Assembly (NCBI RefSeq): GCF_030052815.1
Contig: NC_079504.1
Coordinates: 54,687,599 to 54,751,598, forward strand
Direction: 5' to 3'
Length of the DNA stretch: 64,000 nt
Origin: Hevea brasiliensis
Lineage: Eukaryota > Streptophyta > Magnoliopsida > Malpighiales > Euphorbiaceae
The first letter of the stretch is position 1. Every line of letters begins with the position of its first letter. The notes under the pieces are model-generated. The model ran no database searches. It was not told where the DNA came from and saw only the letters and a program-made list of their open reading frames with translations. The translations under genes and the position numbers were made by a program. This document shows, in pieces, positions 12,401-24,436 of this stretch.

Positions 12401-12736
12401 TTATTGTATATGTAAACTTTATATGAATGAAATGTAATTTATTTTCGTAAAATTGATATGAGCATGAGAAGTGATATGATGAATGAATAAATGAAATGGA
12501 TATAAATTGTTTTAACAGGTAACATGAAACCCACCATGCACTAATTAAACAGAGGGGACGCTGTCTGGGTCTCCCTAAAAAAGAAATGGGATAAAAAAAA
12601 AATTTCTACAAGTAAGATAATAAAATTAAATGGATATCAAATTAATATTGTAAACAATAAGACAGGATAGGGTGCTTTGGCGCCTAATGCATCACGTTTT
12701 ACTCGGCTACACTATAGACAGGAGAGGGGTGTATCA
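9428..12736 (+). mobile_element. Solo LTR E (family of G), plus orientation
   Basis: It runs from TCTAACGCCC to GTGTATCA, 3309 bp, with a perfect TSD AAACT (9423-9427 and 12737-12741). The first dinucleotide is TC where TG is expected, and the end is GTATCA rather than GTCACA or GTTACA. Solo LTR G is the reverse-complement relative: both share the TAAGC hairpin, the TACC..GCGTAGG block and the GGGCATTTTAGTCA block. No coding content. It arrived after D. Confidence 0.88.
12180..12196 (+). other. LTR E hairpin
   Basis: Arms CTAAGC and GCTTAG surround a 5-nt loop, directly after the conserved GCACCA. It is followed by GCGC..TGGT..ACCA..CGC, a weaker second stem. Position and layout match the other families. 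Confidence 0.6.
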
Positions 12737-15529
12737 AAACTATAATGCTAGATACACGGGAGTATACGGGTTAGACAGCCACATGTCGACCCTGTATACA
12801 TCTGTCAGGCACGAGGCCAGCTGTAAGGCACGAGGCCAACTATCAGGCTTGTAAAGCTAGAAATAAAGTTAGGCATAATGGCTAATAAGTAGGCATATAG
12901 CCTGTAGAACAATCATATCAGACATATATTATTAGTTCATTATTTTTCTCTGCGGGCAGTACTGCTATCTGTAGTCCCTAATTGGTATACCAATCGATCC
13001 AAACTAAATAAATAAGTCTAGGTGTACTATGGGCAATTACACATTATTACTTATTTATTTGAAATGTTCATATCACTTTATAGTGGAAAAATAGGTTCCA
13101 CATACCCCTTTCATGTGGTTTAGTGTTTAATGGCTTGTTAGGGTTAAATTCCTATCATAAGATAATTTATCTCACGGACCTTTGTTTGGGTTTAGTTTTT
13201 GTGTCTTACATTTACCTATCTATTTGACCAGCTTGTAGCCACTGTTTGGCAACACTTCCTTCATGGAAGTTGTTCCCCTATGTCTTATCTTTATTTTCCT
13301 TTTTGAATCATGTCAATTTGATTTTTAGAACTCAAGTTATGGCCTAGTAACCATAACTAATTCATTTCCAGATTCAGGTTCCTTAACTAGGCAGCTTTTG
13401 GACTTAAAATTTACCTAATTAATGGAACATGTTGCAGTCACTTCTAGGCATGGTAATCTTCATAAAAATTGTTGTCCTATGTCTTATGATCATTGAGAAA
13501 TTTGAATCACAATTTTTTAAGTTTCTTGGAATTATTTATGGCCAATTAACTGACCTGAACTCATATACCTTGTGCCCACAGGTGTTCAGTTCAGGTCAGT
13601 GACTGCTGGCCACTTTTTGAGGGTCTTAAATTCATAATTTGAAGAAGGTTCCTGAAACAAGGTTATAGCCCTATTTTTCAGGTTTTTGGAAAGGTATGGC
13701 TCATCTCAATTGGAATTTTCTAGTGGGAGATATGACTAAAAGACTGTTCTGGGGTCAAATGAAGTTTGGTCAGATTCCAGGTTTTAATGCAATGAATTTT
13801 TCCAACTATTTAACCTAGTTCTCTTGATTTCTTAGTTTTGGTGAAAATACCAATTTTGTAGGTCTGTGTCTTGTGGACATTTTTCCACTGGTTTCATTAC
13901 ATTTGAGTTCTTGTAGACCAAGTTATGGCCATTTTGCCGAAACTGGTCGGGTAAGTTTATGTCCAGCAGTTTCTGGACAATCTAATTCTGGGCAGTTTTG
14001 TGACCCAATTTGGGCCAGCAATTTGGTTTGGGTTTAGGCATTTCTGGGTTTTGTGGTCTTCATGAAAATTGTAGCCCTATATCTAAGCTTTCCAATGGTA
14101 TCAAATTCAGGTCATTTGGACCATTATATAGGAACTTATAACCAAATGAATATGTACTGTTCATTTGGTCATTTTCTGGATTTTGTGCAGGGTCATCCAG
14201 ATTTGGGCAGTGTTTAGATCAAGTTTTCGATGAAATTTGGGCATGGTGTCTTCACGAAAAATGGGATATTTTGGGTCTAGTTTCATCTCTAATTGGCCTC
14301 ATACCAATTAGAGTCACATAATTTCAGTTGTGGTTCATCAAACACACAGGACTCATTGAGCCCCAACCCTACAGAAAATGGCACTCCCAAATATTCAATA
14401 TCCTCCAACTTCCTTACTTCAATTTGCATACATAACACTTCTATAAGTAACAATCTCATCTCAACCAAGTCAACCTCAACAATTACACAAAATCCTCAAA
14501 TCATGTACACAAGCCCTAGTTTCAATTTTCAAACTCAATCTACACCCATGCAAATCAAATTCTAACACATTAAACTTTATTAATCCACTTCCCTAACCAT
14601 TTTTAAACCATCAAAAACCATCAAATTCATCTTCTTTTTAGGGCTGTCGAAAATCATGTCTCCCTTTTCTCAAGTTTTTCTTTTGATTTTCATGAAATTT
14701 ATACTTAGTTTAGCATGCTTCTTATACTTATAGAAGAAAGAATAATGGTTAGAGCACTAACCTTTTTGGGTGTCTTGTTAAACTTTCCTTCTACCTCTTT
14801 TTATTACTATCAATGGCTCCCTTATGGAGTGGGGAGGATTTTTAATGAAAAGGGCTAAGAATTTTGGTGAGGAAATGAGGGAAGATTCAAGCTTGAAGCT
14901 TGAATAAAAATGGTGGAGAGAGGACCAAGGTGCTGGCCATGGGAGAGAGAAGGAGTGGAGGAAGAAGATAAAGGGATGAAGGCTTGTGGTTGGTGGGATT
15001 TGTCTTTTATGTCTTATATATATATATATATTTGGTGTACTTTAATTTTTGAAATGTCCATAGGTCTTTTTCTTTTCTTTTCTTTTCTTTTCTTTCTCTT
15101 TTCTCTTCTTCCTCTTTTCTCTTCTTCTTCTTCCTAATTCAATTCATAAATTTTAACTTATTTTAATTATCTTATTCTCTAAATTTTTAATTTGACATTT
15201 AGGTCAAAATTCACCTCTGGGGGTGAAGTGACCAAAATGCCCTTCGGGGTGCTCATCGGGTTATTATTATTTTTGTACCAATTAATAAATTCTCAAAATT
15301 TTATTTTATTTTCTCTAAATTTTCTTTAACATCTTTAATGTCATTTTTACCTAAATAAACCTTAAATTTGGTCCCAAAATTATTTCTTATATTTTTTTTA
15401 ACATTTATTCCATCAATTTAGGTCTCTTCACTATAGTTTAAGTGTAGTTCCAGACATTCTGACTATCCGAACAGATATTAGTCACCGAAACAGTAGAATG
15501 TACGAATTACCTACGGTGAGAGCGTTACA

Positions 15530-15568
15530 ATTCTTCCCCTCTAAATAGAAATTTCATCCTCGAAATTT
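15530..15568 (-). promoter_or_regulatory. Polypurine tract and adjoining inverted repeat of D
   Basis: On the minus strand a purine run AGAGGGGAAGAA ends right at the 3' LTR. This is the plus-strand DNA primer of reverse transcription. Just upstream, 15549-15568 has arms AAATTTC and GAAATTT, as at the same place in C, F and H. Confidence 0.75.
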
Positions 15569-15592
15569 ACCTGATGTTAAGAGCCGGGAGAA

Positions 15593-17380
15593 CTATTGCC
15601 TCATCGTCTCCTCACTCTCCCATGTCGCTTCTTCTATGTTGTGGTGTCTCCACAAGACTTTCACTAATGGGAACATCTTGTTTCTGAATTCTTTCACTTC
15701 CCATGCTAAGATTCTGACTGGTTCTTCTTCATATGTCAAATTAAGTTGTACAATTATCTCCTCTACTGAAATGACATGTGAAGGATCTAATCTGTATCTC
15801 CTGAGCATCGACACATGGAATACATTATAAATCTTGTCCAGCTCAGGGGGTAAAGTTAGCTTTGTGAGCTCTTTGGACCCACACGTTTAATGGCATCGTA
15901 TGGACCAATAAACCTACGGCTTAACTTACCCTTCTTACCAAATCTTAGTACTTTCTTCCAAGGTGATACCTTGAGAAGCACCTTATCGCCAACCTCATGC
16001 TCTATATCCTTTCTCCTCAGGTCGGCATATGACTTCTGTCTATCTGAGGTAGCTTTCAAATTGTCTCTGATGAGTTTCACTTTTTTCTCAGTCTGTCTCA
16101 TAAAATCTAGGCCCACTACTTTCTCTTCCCCCATTTCTGTCCAACATAAGGGAGTCCTGCATCTCCTCCCATACAATGCTTTGTATGGAGCCATTTTTAT
16201 GCTGGCTTGGTAGCTATTATTGTAAGAAAACTCTACCAAAGGAAGATACTTCTCCCAACTTCCTTCAAAATCAATTATGCAACTTCTTAACATATCCTCC
16301 AATACCTATCATATCATATCATCCATGTCATTAGTGTCAAGTCATTTTTATCATTCCTTTAACAATTACAGCAATTCATTAAGTTCTAAGGGTTACCTGA
16401 ATCACCCTTTCTGATTGTCCATCCGTCTATGGATGAAAAGCCGTACTGAAGTGCAGTTGAGTGCCTAAAGACTCCTGTAGCCTCTTTCAAAACCTCGAAG
16501 TAAATCTTGGGTCTCGGTAAGATATGATCGATGTTGGCACTCTATGTAGCCAGACTATCTCATCTATGAAAATCTCTGCTAACCTCTCCAGTGAGTAGTC
16601 AGCTCTAACTGGTAGGAAGTGAGCTGACTTGGTCAATCTATCCACAATCACCCATATAGTATCATGCTTCCTCTGTGTCAATGGTTGCCCAGTGACAAAA
16701 TCCATGATGATATGGTTCCATTTCCACTCTGGTATGGATATAGGTTGCAACGACCCTAATGGAACCTGATGCTTAGCCTTAACTTGCTGGCATGTCAAAT
16801 ATCTGGTCACAAAATCACCAATCTCTTTCTTCATTCCAGGCCACCAATAATGTGTTTTTAGGTTTTGGTACATCTTGGTACTTCCTGGGTGCATAGCATG
16901 GAAGCTACTGTGCGCCTCTTTCAAGATATTCTTCTTCAGTTCCTCACCTCCTAGTACATATATTCTGCCTTTATAACACAGGCACCCATCTCCTTTCAAC
17001 TCATAGTCAGTCTCCTTCCCCTCTTGAGTTCTGCCCATAACAGTTAGCTACTTTTTATCCCTTAGCTATGCTTTTTGTATTTGCTGTAACAAGCTTGGCT
17101 TTACAAGCAACTCAGCTAAAAGTGCCCCATCCTGTGCTAAAGACAACCGAGCATTCGGTGCTCTTAAAGCCATCATAGACTTCCTACTCAGTGCGTCAGC
17201 CACTACATTTTCCTTTCCCGGGTGATAGTCGATCACATAGTCATAATCTTTAAGGAATTCATTCCATCTCCTCTATCTCAGATTGAGTTCCTTCTGGGTT
17301 GGCAAATACTTCAGACTCTTGTGATCCGTATATAAATAGCATTTCCGATAATCCTTAGTCTGTCTTGCTAGATCTAGCTC
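15593..17380 (-). pseudogene. Element D pol: RNase H end, integrase, chromodomain
   Basis: Reading from 17380 down: an RNase H C-terminus with YTDHKSLKY and VVADALSRK blocks; an integrase H2C2 finger (about 16900-16760) whose first zinc cysteine is now tyrosine (RYLTCQQ for KCLTCQQ); the catalytic core with IIMDFV and [20 protein letters not shown]; an intron-like 91-bp segment at 16306-16396; the YGRRCRTPLCW block; and a chromodomain-like C-terminus ending VLWRHHNIEEATWE..TMRQ. There is a frameshift near 15870 and several stops near 17070 and 17270. Upstream of the RNase H end the frame turns into unrelated sequence up to the C insertion, so reverse transcriptase is lost. The long intact block 16487-17038 shows this element is less decayed than R0. 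Confidence 0.88.
16306..16396 (-). other. Intron-like segment in the D integrase
   Basis: A 91-bp AT-rich stretch interrupts integrase between the ..RVIQ and LEDML.. blocks. On the minus strand it begins GTAACC right after CAG and ends GATAG before GT. A CTAAT branch-site match lies about 27 nt before the end. Removing it restores the frame exactly as in the uninterrupted F and H copies. It holds in-frame stops, so it cannot be coding. A plain insertion with chance GT-AG ends is the alternative. Confidence 0.6.
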
Positions 17381-20300
17381 TATAATCTTATCACTATCTC
17401 GATTTACTATCGAAAATACGTAGCTCTACACAATTGTCCCAAGTTGGTACTGTAATCTGTACCTTACAGTACAAACATCGAGAACATTGCATAGTTACCA
17501 CGGTATATCCCAATAGATCAGGTTTTTTTCCTATACTCATCCTCAATCAGTTCTGCTGTAACACCCCTATGTTCGGTAGTGCGTTCTACTGTTCCGGTGA
17601 CCAGTGTTGTCCGGACAGCTAGGATGCCTAGAACTACACTTCGATATGAGTGAGGAGACATAAAATAATGAAATACAAGAAAAGAAAACACAAGAAAAAC
17701 AAAGGAAAAATAATAGCAAAGAAATGTAACCAAGTTAAGCGAGTCGAGAACCCTAGCGATGGGTGACCGCACCGGGAAGTCACGGCATGGACCGTTGACT
17801 GGCCCTGGACCGCGAGGAACCCTGGAAAATATTTTTAAGACTTAAAGAGACATCAATTGAAGTAGGAATATCATTAGAAATATCAAAGAAAAATTAAATT
17901 ATTAGTACAAGGAAAAGTGAGAAATCGAAAAACAGACAAAACCCGGTGTTACCGAAAAATCGGGAATGCAACTCGAACAGGGGCATTATGGTCATTTGAC
18001 ATCCCGAATTGTCTTTTGACCTAAATTTCCATTAAAAATAAATAATATTACACTTAGAAAATAAAATGAAAAATTAATTTGGTGGTACCTAAATAAATAA
18101 CAAGAATTAAGGGTTTAATGTGGAATAAGTGAGAATTTAACTTATTAAATGATTAATTTGTGTGAGTGGGCCACTAATGAATAAAATAAAAACAAAATGG
18201 GGCAGCTGTAATTCCATTACACCATCAGAAAGTTCATCTTCTCCAAATGCTCTTAACCTTGCCGAAATGAAGGATTGGAAGTCCACCATTGCCGTTTTCC
18301 TTAAGCTTCATTTAACCTCCTCATTTCACTTCCAATCATTTAGGTTTCTTCATTAAAGATTGTCTACACATCATAAGGAAGAGCTTGATACCAAAATCAA
18401 GAAATTTAGTCAAGGTTTAGCAAGTCCCAACCATAGGTAAGTTTACAATTTTGAATATTGCTTTGTTAAACTTTGTGTACATGTTATGGGTGTGTGCTTG
18501 GTGAAGAAAATTTTCAAGTTTGAAGAGTTCTTGATATATCCAGTTTGGACAGCCATGGAGTTGTGTATTTGATGATTTATTATTACATATATTTGATGTA
18601 AATTCATGTTGAGTAGAGGGATTTAATATCCTAGTAAGTTATTTCCATGAAAATGTGGTGATTGTGTACTTGACTTGGAGATTGACGAATTGTGGGACAC
18701 TTTGGTATTGTAGAACATTTCGGCAGCCTTGGGACTCTTTGATAAATGTGTGAGTTCATAAAGATATTGGCAAAATTATAACATTGAGGATTGATGGATA
18801 TGTATATAAATTAGTTGTGTAAAGTGTATGTAGGAATTAGTAATGTTTATGTGTATATGTGATTGTACTTAGACTTTGTAAATTTGAGTTTATTTGGTGG
18901 ATTGAGGATGTGTGTAATCTGCCCAAAGTGATTTTAAAGTGAAGTGGTATATGGTTTTGGTAATGTACCAAAACAGAATTGGTAAGGGAAGTGGACATAT
19001 AGTAAGGTAAATGTGTCATTGATGTATGTTTAAACAAGGTGATTAAGGGCAGTATGCATTTTAGCCTATAACTTTAAATGTGTAACCTCAATTGGTATGA
19101 GACCAATTGGAGGTGAAACTAGGCACAAAATGTGCCAACTTTCATTGAGAAAGCATACCAAAATTCTGCTTGCAAGGTGACATGAAAAATGACCAATTCA
19201 GATTGAGTACAATTGAGGCCTGGAAATTGACCAATTGGGCAGCAGTTAGTATTTAGGCCATAACTCACTCAAAACAGGTCCAATTGACCTGAAATTTTAA
19301 CCATGAATAGTTAAGATCCATACCTACAAGTCTTATGAAGACACCAAAGCCCAGAAATGACCATAAGCAAGTCAAACAGCTTGCACAAGTTCGGGTCCAA
19401 AAACTGGCCGAACTAAAATTGACCAAATTGACCTAAAATTGACCTAATTTGATGCCATTTGACCAGCAATAGTATAATGACCATAACTTGGTCTACTTAA
19501 CTCAGAATGACCTAAAATTTTTCCCCGCGTTCCATAAGACATAGATCTACAAGTTTGCAGTTTTAACCAAAACCCGAAAACCAAGGGAACTAGGTCGTCC
19601 GGCTAGGTCAAACTAGTATCCCGGAATCCAACAAGTTGCATTAAAATTCACTAAACAAGGAAATGAGGTTGGTAAAACGTACCCACCTACAACCCTATCG
19701 AATGTGACATATTAATGACACTAAATCCTAATTTACCTAAAAGCGCATCGAGGGTCGGTATATTAGGTGATTAAGCAAATAATAGCCTTGATGAATTACT
19801 TATCGAACATTATCGTTAGAGACGGTTTAATTTAGTCTTGAAACACTTCAAATTGTGTTTCTCGATTTACCAAAGACTCAAGAAAAGGAAGGAAACAACA
19901 GTCGGTGAGAGACAGTTATCAGAGGTTTGTGCATAATAACTATTTCTTTTGAATTATTTTCAATTGAAATAAATTATGACTATTTGCATATTATTGTTTT
20001 AAGTTGTGAAATTGTGAAAAATGGTTTGAATGATATTTGATGGATACTTATTGATTAAAAGCATCAGTAATTGGTTTGAAACCACGGCTATCATGTACAT
20101 TGATTGTATTCCTCGCTAAGCTTGTCTAGTGGGATGAATTGAATTCCCTCTCTGGTGAAGTGTTGAGGTGTGTGCTGTTGAGGACGAATAGAATGAGTAC
20201 TCATATTTTTGCTAGCTATGTTATTCCTCATTAGTCATTGACTTTTGGGATGAATTGAATACCTCATTAGCCATCGGCTTTTGGGATGAATTGAACTTGG

Positions 20301-20545
20301 GAACATGATTAAAGGCTGTGTGATTTATTGATGCATATTGTAAGATTGTAAAATGAGTTTAAATTCTTATTGACATTCACTGTCTTTTGAATTTAGTTAT
20401 GTTTTGATTACTGAGATTTATTGTAATATTGTGTTAAATTCCTTATGACATTTTTGTCTTGAATTTAACTATAGTTTTAAGTATCCACTATTTACATGAC
20501 TTATGAATTGTGATTTAAATTGTATTTGATTAATGTTATGCACCA

Positions 20546-20590
20546 CTGAGACATTGTCTCAGCGATAGCTTTATTCTTTATCGCGGTATG
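20546..20590 (+). other. Hairpin module in the C 5' LTR
   Basis: 20546-20562 is perfect: arms CTGAGAC and GTCTCAG with loop ATT. The second stem (GCGATAGC..TATCGC) is partly eroded here, while B keeps it whole. A further inverted repeat GGTATA..TATACC follows at about 20639-20656. Confidence 0.7.
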
Positions 20591-20727
20591 AGCAGACAGA
20601 CAGGCGAGACTAAGTGCTAGTACCTCCAGAGAGACTAGGGTATAATGAGTATACCAATATTTTGTATTTTGTAATGTAATGTATGTTCCTTTGTATGTAC
20701 ATATTGTTGTTGGTTTTGAAGATTGTA

Positions 20728-20733
20728 AATAAA
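20728..20733 (+). terminator. AATAAA polyadenylation signal, C 5' LTR
   Basis: AATAAA follows a run of TGTA motifs at about 20677-20700, the usual plant layout of far-upstream and near-upstream polyadenylation elements. The working copy for a full transcript would be the one in the 3' LTR. Confidence 0.5.
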
Positions 20734-21151
20734 AATTATACATTGTAGTTGTATAATAATTATGAGTTATTTTGGCTTGTAAAAATTGTATTATATTTCT
20801 TTTACCTGATTCTTTGAAAAATCACTGTGGATTTGAGTTGAGATTTTGAAATCTATTGAAGTGCTTTTTCTGAGTTTTTACGAAGAACTATTTTATCCAA
20901 AATACAGATGGCACTCTGCCAAAATTTTCTGAAACTCTAAATAATTCAAATGTGTTAGTTCTATCACTTCAATTCAAAAGGTTTTTAACACACTGTAAAT
21001 AGTGATCACCACTTGTAAAAGAAGTAAGAAAAGTTTTTAAAATCCCTTGTGGTGTATTTAATGGATTATCGATGAAGCGGAGTTGGTAATTCATTAGGTA
21101 TACTCTGGGATCATGTTATGCCTTCGGAGGGTAGGGTGTGACATGTTTTAG

Positions 21152-21162
21152 TGGTATCGAGC
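21152..21162 (+). other. Primer-binding site of C
   Basis: TGGTATCGAGC lies 8 nt after the LTR. It matches the initiator tRNA-Met complement TGGTATCAGAGC except for one lost base; H has the intact form. Confidence 0.8.
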
Positions 21163-21330
21163 AAAGTTTTTAAATTCTTTTTTCACCTATTACTTGAATA
21201 TTCTTTATTCATATTTCAACTGCTCAACATCATTGTTTGATACATACGATACATTACATTATAAATATGCACTAACGGGAGAAATCTCCTTATGTTATTG
21301 GTTCAGAGATCTAAAATCCTCGCATTGACT

Positions 21331-22511
21331 ATGGAAGAGGGTGATCGTTGATCGATCAATCTATTGAGGCTGAGGTGCAAGGGATGCCCAGGCCTACACA
21401 ATATCGGTGGTTCGGCAACACCGGCTCTGCGATCACGATTTCTGCTCGGTTGCTCGTGAGATGGCTGCAATGTTCCAACAAATGGTCGTAATGTGCCTAC
21501 TCAAGTCCCAATACAGACACGGTGGTACAACCACAATCTCCTACTAGGCGATGACAAATTGATGAAGTATGGGGCTCTGAGTTTAAGGGACGATAGATCC
21601 TCTAGAGGTGAGCAGTGGTTAGAGAGGATGGATAGGGTATTCAAGAAATTGCATTGCACGGAAGAGCTCGGATTTGAATACTCTGTATCTTTGTTCTGAG
21701 GATGCTTATGGTGGTGGAAAACCATTCCCCACAGTCTGGTAGAACCAGCAGTATTAACATGGAATGACTTTCTCAGGGAATTCAGATAGAAATATGTCCC
21801 TGATGCTTATGTAGTCCAGAAGCTGTAAGAGTTCCTAAGTGCGAAGCAGAGCAGATCGGTGGTGAGTATGAAAGAGAATTTTCCGCCTGAGCCATTATGC
21901 AGTGAGTTTACTTTCTATCAGAAGGGAGAGATGCAAGAGGTTTGAAACCGGCTTGAAGCCCAGTATCAAATTACAAGTAGTCGGTTTCAAACACACTAAC
22001 TTCTCTGAACTTATTTCTCAAGCTCTAGAGTTAGAAAGAATTGAGTGCAAGTGCTCCTGAGAAAAAGAAATCGGAGAAGGCAGAGAAAGAGGAAAATCAG
22101 AGAAACGAGTTCTAGTGGTCCCTCTTGGAAAAGGAAGAACTATGGGGACATGGCGGAGGTGGCAAGAAGTCCGATAGGGGAAGATATTCGGGGATGACCT
22201 CCCTATCCTGGTCGGAGTACCAGAGGTTCCTATCCTCCCGCCAATGTGAGACATGTGGAAGAGATCATGGTGGGATCTGCTATAAGGCTATTGGAGCCTG
22301 TTATAAGCGTGGAGGCACAGGACACTTTGCCAAGGATTGCACCGATGAGTCGCGAGTTGGACCACCTCCTACTCTGCGAAGGTCGATTCGAGCCACTGTC
22401 ACTAGAAGTTCACAACCACCCAGAGGTAGAGGCGGGGGTAGGTAGCCCGACAAGCGGCCAAAGCACGATGAAACAATCGAGCAAGACAGTGCTCCAATCA
22501 GAATGTATGCA
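21331..22511 (+). pseudogene. C gag, frameshifted
   Basis: The start is set by ATGGAAGAGGGTGATC, which matches the F gag start. The retrotransposon gag core is seen as EQWLERMDRVFKKLHC (about 21610-21660), followed by KTIPHSL..LTWNDFLREF with a stop where CAG is expected. A CCHC-type knuckle region runs from about 22246 to 22340 (CETCGRDHGG..CYKRGGTGHFAKDC). The knuckle is well kept, with the last cysteine present; the second cysteine position follows the C-x2-C pattern. At least five frameshifts split the gene. Gag forms the virus-like particle and packages the RNA. Confidence 0.85.
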
Positions 22512-22950
22512 ATGAGATAGAGGGAAGAGGCCGAGACATCTGATGTTGTGGCTAGTACCTTCTCAACTTTTAACCAAAATGTGTTTTTGTTATTTGATCT
22601 GGGCTCTACCCATTCTTATGTGAGTGCTAGCATCATTGATTGCATTCTTTGTTCCATGTACAAAAATGGACTTTGAGGTGCTAGTAACAAGTCCACTAGG
22701 ACAGGAGAGTCGGGGTTAATAGAATGTATAGAGATTGTCCTTTGGTGATCCAAGGACACACTTTCCTATTTGATTTCATTGAAATGCCCTTGAGAGACTA
22801 TGATATCATCTTGGGCATGGATTGGTTAGCTAGGCATCATGCCATGATTGGTATGTAAGTGAAAACGATCACTTTTGGCCTTCCTCGGTATAGTGATGTG
22901 GTAATACATGGGAGAGCGATTGTGCCATCAAACATCATTTATTTGCACTA
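22512..22950 (+). pseudogene. C aspartic protease
   Basis: After a start-like ATGAGATAG come DVVASTF and the active-site segment FDLGSTHSYVSAS (about 22595-22640). P is changed to L in the usual FDPGSTHSYV, but the catalytic Asp is kept. The flap and ILGMDWLARHHAM blocks follow at 22805-22850. Frameshifts occur in between (22650 and 22690). The enzyme would cut the Gag-Pol precursor. Confidence 0.82.
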
Positions 22951-23048
22951 GCGGAAAAATGATCGAGAAAGGGGTGTGAAGCCTACTTGGCATTGAAGGA
23001 CATCCCTACGATTACATGACTTTCGGATGTGTTTCTGATGAATTGCGG

Positions 23049-23680
23049 GATTACCTCCGGAAGAGAAGTGCGATTTGAAATTAATATTATGCACGTGTGG
23101 ATCCAATCTCCATAACGCCATACGAGAATGGCACCGTGAGTTGAAGGAGTTGAAGATACAATTGCAAGAGCAACTTGAAAAGGCCTTAATCCGCCCTAGT
23201 GTGTCACCAGGAGCACGGTGTTGTTTGTTAAGAAGAAGGATGGTACTCTCGCTTATGCATTGACTATCGGCGGTTGAATAAGGTGACAATAAAGAATGAT
23301 ATCCATTGCCTCGCATTGATGATCTGTTTGATCGATTGAAGGGTGTATTTGTATTCTCCAAAATTGATCTGCGATCCGTTATTATCGATTGAAGGTGCAA
23401 GAGCGAGTATTCCAAAAGCGCTTTGAGAACTCGGTATGGCCACTATGAGTTTCTAGTAATGCCATTCGGGTTAACAAATGCTCCAGTGCTTTTATGGATC
23501 GATGAACACTATCTTGGACCATATCTTGATCAATTTGTGGTGGTGTTTATTGATGACATTTTGATATATTCAAGGAATGCAGAGGAGCATGACAGGACAT
23601 CTGCGGATTATCTGCGGACTTTAAGGAGAAAGCTTATCGCCAAATTGTCGAAATGTGAATTTTAGTGAAAGAAATCTACT
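23049..23680 (+). pseudogene. C reverse transcriptase
   Basis: Blocks in order: the ELKELKIQLQEQLEKALI region (about 23140), a frameshifted LFVKKKDG block (23220), the DYR.LNKVT block (23265), FSKIDL (23355), the MPFGLTNAP block (23460) and the catalytic FIDDILIYS at about 23548, with both aspartates present. The long readable block is 23423-23665; it ends at a TAG in place of TGG. Many small indels fall at sites where relatives have CAG or CTG. Confidence 0.88.
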
Positions 23681-23869
23681 TTTTGGGACATGTTGTGTCA
23701 TTTGAAGGATCAAGGTAGATTCCGGCAAGGTAGAAGCTATCCTTAATTGGAAGTCGCCGGGAACATCACGAAATTCGATTTTAGGTTTAGTGGATATTAC
23801 CGTCGGTTTGTGAAGGGGTTTTCTATGTTATCTTCTCCAGACCAAGCGCCGGAAAGATGTAAAATTTGG

Positions 23870-24330
23870 TGGGCGGATAAATGTCGTGAGTTTTGATGAG
23901 TTGAAGAGGTGTTTGGTGAAGCTCCAGTCCTCACTTTACCTACTCCGGTAAAGAATACACGATTTATAGTGATGCTTCTCAATGGGCTAGGCGTGTCTTG
24001 ATGCAAGATCGGAATGTCATTGCTTATGCATCACGCCAGCTGAAACCGCATGAGAGGAACTACCCAACACATGATCTGGAGCTAGCAGCTATTGTTTTTG
24101 CTCTGAAGATTTGGAGACACTATTTGTATGGGGAGAAATGCTACATTTACACAGATCACAAGAGCTTGAAGTACTTAGGCACCCAGAAGGAATTGAATTT
24201 GAGGCAGAGGAGATGGTTAGAACTCATCAAAGACTATGATTGCTTAATAGACTATCAGCTAGGGAAAGCAAATGTGGTGGCTGATGCCTTAAGTCGCAAG
24301 ACTATGGCAAGTCTCAGAGTTTCTCCCATG
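23870..24330 (+). pseudogene. C RNase H
   Basis: Frameshifted start near 23880-23990, then an intact block from 23998: [59 protein letters not shown] and [10 protein letters not shown]. This stretch is almost error-free, in sharp contrast to the sequence just before 23990 and just after 24420. RNase H removes RNA from the RNA-DNA hybrid during reverse transcription. Confidence 0.88.
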
Positions 24331-24436
24331 TCCATGGTATATGAATTGAAAGCACAGCATGCCAGTTTAGAGATTGATGATGAGGGACAGACAGTAGTTG
24401 CATGGCATGTACAGCCTGTGTTGATCGATCGGTCGA

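Larger units (their letters stand above)
8364..15529 (-). repeat. 3' LTR of element D, interrupted by solo LTR E
   Basis: Without E and its TSD copy this LTR is about 3852 bp, against 3840 bp for the partner at 30625-34464. The two match closely on both sides of the E insertion (break at 9427/12742 here, near 31683 in the partner). In sense orientation it begins TGTAACGC at 15529. A (TA)n tract near 15014-15031 is much shorter than in the partner. Confidence 0.9.
17557..21143 (+). repeat. 5' LTR of element C
   Basis: 3587 bp, TGTAACACC to GTGTGACA. It contains the GCGATGGGTGACC block near the start (17755-17769), the GGGGCATTATGGTCA block (17980-17995), repeated GACCATAACT modules (about 19250-19600), stem-loop elements (20269-20279 and 20546-20562) and a TGTA-rich polyadenylation region. 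A possible TATA box, TATATAAAT, is at 18803-18811. Confidence 0.93.

Noticed and set aside
18162..18356. Identical 64-residue frame at 18162-18356 and 26482-26676
   Set aside because: It sits at the same place in the two LTRs of C, so identity reflects LTR duplication. The related LTR B does not keep the frame open.
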